Below, in pieces: positions 7,205 to 10,980 of a stretch of 10,980 nt of DNA. The stretch is from an uncultured Bacilli bacterium (GTDB lineage Bacteria > Bacillota_I > Bacilli_A > RF39 > UBA660): positions 1 through 10,980 of the forward strand of contig CAKOLD010000030.1 of NCBI GenBank assembly GCA_934096015.1. The letters run 5' to 3'. The notes below the pieces were generated by a model that ran no database searches, was not told where the DNA came from, and worked only from the letters and a program-made list of their open reading frames with translations. The number at the start of each line of letters is the position of its first letter. Within the stretch, counting starts at the first letter, position 1. The position numbers and the translations under genes were made by a program.

Positions 7205-8927
7205 TTTTTTCACATCCTTTTTTCAATTTAGTTATTATATCATTTATTCTTAATTTTTCATTAATATCTGTAGTATTTTTTAATTTTATCTTTAATTCAG
7301 CAATTTTAGTTTCATTAATCCATTTCTTTATAAAATCAACATAACTATTCCATTCCTCATCACTTATCTCCCCCTTATGATAATTTTCTATATCTATAAT
7401 TATTTTATATTTCTCTTGATCATCTTTTATATAAGTTAAAAAATCTGCAACCTCTACTCTACCATAAAGCAACCTATAAGCCAAGATATCTTTTGCTAAA
7501 GAAAAATATAAAGCATCTGGAATATAATTTAAATCATTCTCAAATTCTTCCACATATTTATTATCTGTTAACATATAATAAATTACTTCTTCACAAATTT
7601 TAATATATTTTTTCTTTTTAACCGTAGGCCTTTTTAATATAACTATCGGTTTATTAATTTCTTTAGTCTTTATTTTACTTTTTAAAATATTTTTATCAAT
7701 ATTATAATCCTTACTAATTTGATTTAAAGTAACATCAATTAATATTTCATCATTACTTTTATTAAGTTCTTCTATAACTTGATTTACATAGCTGGTTAAT
7801 TCATCAGCATTATTTAAATTTTTATTTTGTTTATAATATTTTAATTTATAATTAAAATAAGTTACAGAATTATTAATTACATCTTTAAATTTATCAATTC
7901 CAAAATTTAAAATATATTCATCAGGATCTTTTGCACCGCTAAGTCTTACCACTTCAACATTAACATTATTATTTATTAATATTTCACCATTACTAACAGT
8001 TGCACGTTCTCCAGCAGCATCATTATCCATAAGCAATTTAACTGGAACATTTAAACGTCTAATAAGCATTACTTGTTCTTTAGTTAAAGCAGTTCCCATT
8101 GTAGCAACTACACTTTTAATTCCACTAGAATATACTCTTATCGCATCCATTTGCCCCTCTACCAAAAGAAGATACTTAAATTTCTTAACTTCTTTAATTA
8201 CTCTATGATAATTAAATAATGTTTCACCTTTTTTAAAAATTATAGATTCTTTACTATTAATATATTTCGAGTCACTTTCACCATTATAAATACGAGCAGA
8301 AAATGCAATAACATTTCCATTAGCATTATGTATAGGAAAAGTTATTCTATTCCTAAAAACATCATATAAATGATCATTTTTATTAGAAATTCCTAAGTCT
8401 ATTAACATTTTTTCACTATAACTTTTACCAACCAAAAATTTACTTAAAGCTTCTCCATCTTTTAATGCAACGCCTATTTCAAATTCTTGAATAACATTCT
8501 CATCTATACCTCTTTTTAATAAGTATTCCCTTGCCAAAGTACCTTTCTCAGTTTTTAAATTATTAATATAATACTTATTAACAGTATCAAGAAGTTTATA
8601 TTCTTTTTCATGAACCAAAGGCTTTTCTGTTTTCAAATTAACACTTATTCCTGCAAAATTAGCAACTTCTTTAACAGCCTCTAAAAAACTAATATTTTTA
8701 TAATCCTGCAAAAAATTAAAAACATTTCCACTAGTTCCACAAACAAAACAAGTAAATATTTGTTTATCAGGAGAAACACTCATACTTGGAGAATGATCAT
8801 CATGAAATGGACACACTCCAAAATAGTTTTTTCCTTTAGATTCCAAATTAACATAATTACCAATAACATCAACAATGTTTACACTTTTTCTAATCTTATT
8901 TATTTCTTCACTAGATAATCCGGACAT
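7191..8927 (-). CDS. dnaG: DNA primase DnaG
   Basis: DnaG makes the RNA primers for chromosome replication with the replicative helicase. With ATG 8927-8925 as start it has 578 residues, a little shorter than Bacillus DnaG. The N-terminal CHC2 zinc finger has C39, H42, C60 and C63 (CPFHDDHSPS and FTCFVCG). The catalytic core contains YINSKESIIFKK, and the Toprim domain shows VEGQMD (E257), MGTAL, D301-N-D303-AAGERA and the acidic DPDE (D334, D336). The C-terminal helicase-binding part is diverged and Lys-rich. An in-frame GTG at 8936 lies within GAGGGTG, which is more convincing as the ribosome site for the ATG. No clear sigma-A promoter was found in the 100 bases upstream, so its promoter may be atypical or lie further upstream. 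The order dnaG-rpoD-trmK is the conserved replication-transcription cluster. Confidence 0.96.
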   Translation of the reverse strand: MSGLSSEEINKIRKSVNIVDVIGNYVNLESKGKNYFGVCPFHDDHSPSMSVSPDKQIFTCFVCGTSGNVFNFLQDYKNISFLEAVKEVANFAGISVNLKTEKPLVHEKEYKLLDTVNKYYINNLKTEKGTLAREYLLKRGIDENVIQEFEIGVALKDGEALSKFLVGKSYSEKMLIDLGISNKNDHLYDVFRNRITFPIHNANGNVIAFSARIYNGESDSKYINSKESIIFKKGETLFNYHRVIKEVKKFKYLLLVEGQMDAIRVYSSGIKSVVATMGTALTKEQVMLIRRLNVPVKLLMDNDAAGERATVSNGEILINNNVNVEVVRLSGAKDPDEYILNFGIDKFKDVINNSVTYFNYKLKYYKQNKNLNNADELTSYVNQVIEELNKSNDEILIDVTLNQISKDYNIDKNILKSKIKTKEINKPIVILKRPTVKKKKYIKICEEVIYYMLTDNKYVEEFENDLNYIPDALYFSLAKDILAYRLLYGRVEVADFLTYIKDDQEKYKIIIDIENYHKGEISDEEWNSYVDFIKKWINETKIAELKIKLKNTTDINEKLRINDIITKLKKGCEKNGSK

Positions 8928-8990
8928 AAAAAACACCCTCTAATTTATATATATTGACATTAACTTGATATTTCCTTTAATTTTTTTTAT

Positions 8991-9014
8991 AAAATTTAAA
9001 AAAAGTTAAATTTT
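8991..9014. repeat. AT-only inverted repeat downstream of the surface protein gene
   Basis: AAAATTTAA (8991-8999) and TTAAATTTT (9006-9014) form a perfect 9-bp inverted repeat with a six-base loop, starting 14 bases past the surface gene stop. It has no G-C pair in the stem. On the minus strand it is followed by A residues rather than a T run, so it is a poor intrinsic terminator. Confidence 0.5.
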
Positions 9015-9027
9015 TTACAAATTCAAC

Positions 9028-10980
9028 CTATTTTACTTCTATATAACTTGGATTTAGAGATGTATTTACTGTTATATTTGTTTCTCCATTTAAAGAAGTA
9101 ATTACTGGAATAATTTGACTATTTTGCATTGATTCCGCAGCTTGGTAATAATAAATACATTTATTTTGACCATTATTAGTAACATAATTATATAGATCTT
9201 GATTCGTAGCCATCGAATTAGGAGTAACTATATAAATTACACTATTCGTTTGTCCAAATCTTACACTTGGTGCCATTAAATCATCCCATAATCTTGCATT
9301 AGTATCTAATGTAGTACAAAAACCATCACTATTTATACCTTTTTTCATTTGAATTTTAGGATAAAAATAATTTCTATAAATCATATTCTCCTTAGGTTCT
9401 GTTCCTTTTGTTGCTGTTGTATTTTCTTTATGTTCATAAGTTGCTACATTCCTAACTACTTTTTGTTCCTTAAAATCTATATAATCTGCACTATCTCCTA
9501 CTTTTCTTAAAGGTTCATCTAAATAAATATTTGTTGTAACTGGTTCAACGTATGGTTCATACTCTGTAACAGTAGTCCCTCTTTCTAATTGCACTTTACT
9601 AAAAGAAATAGTAGATTTGGAAGTTGGGCCACTATTCATTAAATATATTCCTTTAACTCTCTTATTCTCATTTACATCAAAAGAAAAATAGAATTTTTTT
9701 CCTTCAGAATCAGATTCTATAGTCACCAAATCGACAGTCCTAGAATCATCATCCCATCTAATACCAACATAAACATTTTTATCTGAAGTATTCTGAATTC
9801 TTCCACTTAAAATATATGTTCCAGCAGATAACTCCCAACTTTCTTTAGCAGTCAAATACGCTGAACAAGCACATAAGTCATATGATTGATATATATAACC
9901 ATCTTTTATATTTAAAGATGACGTTGCATCTTCATTGTTACAATTCGTTAATTTGGGATAATCATTTATATTAAACAAATTCTTACCACTAACAGTTACT
10001 GGTATTTTATAACCATATGGTTCGTATTCTGTTGCAGTAGTTCCTAATTCTAGTTGAGGTTTAAATACCAAATTATTTACATTTGTTCCTTTCATTATTA
10101 CAATTTCAAAATCATTAGTAAAATCGTCTTGGACACCTAGTGCTACTTTTGCTCCTTTTCCTATATCTAATTCAAATCCTCTTAAATGAAGATAATACGT
10201 TGTTTTGCTACCACCCTCTGGACAACCGCTAAGAAAATATTCAACTCCTTTTTTTGCTGTAAACTTTGATAATCTTAAAGCCACATCGCTGGTAGCTGTT
10301 CCATTTACCGTTATAGTCCCATCACCATTATCCGTATATGTAATACCATTTACTGTTTTAGTTTGACCTTTTTTGATATATTCGTATGGGTATATTATTA
10401 AATTTTTAGTTTTATCTCCAACACTTTCTATCTCAACTGGATTATCTGGTGTTGGCATTCCTCTTTGAATACTATTTCCATATATTCTGTAGTTTTCTAA
10501 AGCATTTCCATTCCCTATGAATGTTACACTGTTTATTACTGCATCAGCAATATTTACTCTTATACTTAATGTAGAACCCATATCTATACTTTGGTCTACA
10601 TCTGTTAGGTTTGCATATGTAACTGTTAAACTATAACTTTTAGTTACTCCACTTTCTATTTCTATACTATCTAATAAGGCTGTTTCATAGGTTGGAATTG
10701 TTCCTTTATTTATTTCAGTATTTTCTTCTTTTAATACATATGTCCAATCTTCTGTTCTGGTAAATGTATTTGTTATATTATCTAACTTGATACTATAAGT
10801 TGCAGTATCATCTCCGGTATTTTTTACACTAAATGTTTTAGTTGATGTGTATCCTGGTTCTATTTTTCCTGTTGGTTCTATTACTCCATTTCCATCTGTG
10901 TATGTTATTTCTAATTTTTTACCTACTGAACTTATAGTTTTTTCATTAGTATTGCCAATTACTTTTGTTTTATAATAAGC
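9028..10980 (-). CDS. Surface protein with phage-tail-like repeats, 5' end beyond the window (partial)
   Basis: The frame has no stop from 10980 down to TAG at 9030-9028, giving 650 visible residues; the true start lies beyond the window, and the ATG at 10581 is internal, without a ribosome site and inside a folded domain. The visible N terminus (AYYKTKVIGN), then EPGYTSTKTFSVKNTGDDTA (41-60), resembles exported TasA/camelysin-type proteins just after their membrane segment, so perhaps only a few tens of residues are missing (inference). From about residue 157 it matches the style of Firmicute phage tail proteins: YRIYGNSIQRGMPTPDNPVE, KTKNL, NGDGTITVNGTA, two blocks ending QLE-GTT-TEYEPY (309-322 and 464-477), KNLFN at 333, NIYLDEPLRKVGD-ADYIDF, and a C terminus ending TVNTSLNPSYIEVK. 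It is probably an extracellular adhesin or carbohydrate-binding protein; ligand unknown. Confidence 0.8.
   Translation of the reverse strand, partial: AYYKTKVIGNTNEKTISSVGKKLEITYTDGNGVIEPTGKIEPGYTSTKTFSVKNTGDDTATYSIKLDNITNTFTRTEDWTYVLKEENTEINKGTIPTYETALLDSIEIESGVTKSYSLTVTYANLTDVDQSIDMGSTLSIRVNIADAVINSVTFIGNGNALENYRIYGNSIQRGMPTPDNPVEIESVGDKTKNLIIYPYEYIKKGQTKTVNGITYTDNGDGTITVNGTATSDVALRLSKFTAKKGVEYFLSGCPEGGSKTTYYLHLRGFELDIGKGAKVALGVQDDFTNDFEIVIMKGTNVNNLVFKPQLELGTTATEYEPYGYKIPVTVSGKNLFNINDYPKLTNCNNEDATSSLNIKDGYIYQSYDLCACSAYLTAKESWELSAGTYILSGRIQNTSDKNVYVGIRWDDDSRTVDLVTIESDSEGKKFYFSFDVNENKRVKGIYLMNSGPTSKSTISFSKVQLERGTTVTEYEPYVEPVTTNIYLDEPLRKVGDSADYIDFKEQKVVRNVATYEHKENTTATKGTEPKENMIYRNYFYPKIQMKKGINSDGFCTTLDTNARLWDDLMAPSVRFGQTNSVIYIVTPNSMATNQDLYNYVTNNGQNKCIYYYQAAESMQNSQIIPVITSLNGETNITVNTSLNPSYIEVK
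9550..9591 (-). repeat. Repeat unit 2: codons for QLERGTTVTEYEPY
   Basis: This is the second copy of a 14-codon motif, differing from the copy at 10015-10056 at two residues. It closes the second jelly-roll-like block and leads into VEPVTTNIYLDEPL, a phrase typical of Firmicute phage tail proteins. Confidence 0.75.
10015..10056 (-). repeat. Repeat unit 1: codons for QLELGTTATEYEPY
   Basis: This is the first copy of the 14-codon motif, closing the first block and followed by GYKIPVTVSGKNLFN. The two copies are recognisable at DNA level but have diverged at many third positions, so this is an old domain duplication rather than a recent slippage repeat. Confidence 0.75.

Noticed and set aside
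8954..8983. TTGACA on the plus strand upstream of dnaG
   Set aside because: No acceptable -10 box follows at 16-18 bases (TTAATT at best), and it would point into the 3' end of the convergent surface gene with no plus-strand gene to express.
9028..10980. The surface gene as evidence of an integrated prophage
   Set aside because: Only one gene has phage-tail character, the visible N-terminal part looks like a cell-surface protein, and the adjacent genes are core. No integrase, attachment repeat or other phage gene is seen on this side.

Overview
The window comes from a very AT-rich, low-G+C Gram-positive bacterium of the Bacilli or a nearby lineage. This rests on the conserved gene pair recU-ponA and the conserved primase-sigma-TrmK cluster (dnaG-rpoD-trmK), both laid out as in Firmicutes. 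TGA is a genuine stop (recU ends in ATGA, overlapping the next start) and Trp is written TGG, so the standard bacterial code is used rather than the Mycoplasma code. The bifunctional penicillin-binding protein implies a peptidoglycan wall. By eye it resembles the uncultured, gut-associated, Mollicutes-like Bacilli, but that placement is inference.

Layout. Positions 1-21 hold a perfect TTGACA box on the minus strand, followed by a 12-base G tract that runs to the window edge. Next on the minus strand are a XerC-type tyrosine recombinase (36-908) and an unrecognised 288-residue protein (945-1811). Each ends inside its own terminator-like hairpin. Between 1812 and 1954 is a divergent promoter region: a near-consensus promoter (TTGACA-17-TAAAAT) drives the unknown gene leftward, and a TATAAT box lies just before recU on the plus strand. 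recU and ponA (1955-5394) overlap by four bases and form an operon for Holliday-junction resolution and cell-wall synthesis. It ends at a strong bidirectional hairpin shared with the convergent operon dnaG-rpoD-trmK (8927 to 5455, minus strand), whose genes overlap or abut. Upstream of dnaG, also on the minus strand, is the 3' part of a large surface protein gene (9028 to beyond 10980).

The core genes are ordinary housekeeping functions: recombination and chromosome resolution, wall synthesis, replication priming, the main sigma factor and a tRNA methyltransferase. The accessory interest lies at the two edges. On the left is a promoter-like element whose spacer is a homopolymeric G tract, the classical arrangement of a phase-variable promoter. 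On the right is a chimeric surface protein: its N-terminal part looks like the exported TasA/camelysin type, and the rest is built of repeats typical of Firmicutes phage tail proteins. That reading frame stays open to the window edge, so the ATG at 10581 is internal. No tRNA, rRNA, CRISPR array, insertion sequence or riboswitch was seen, and there is no gene-free stretch longer than 300 bases.
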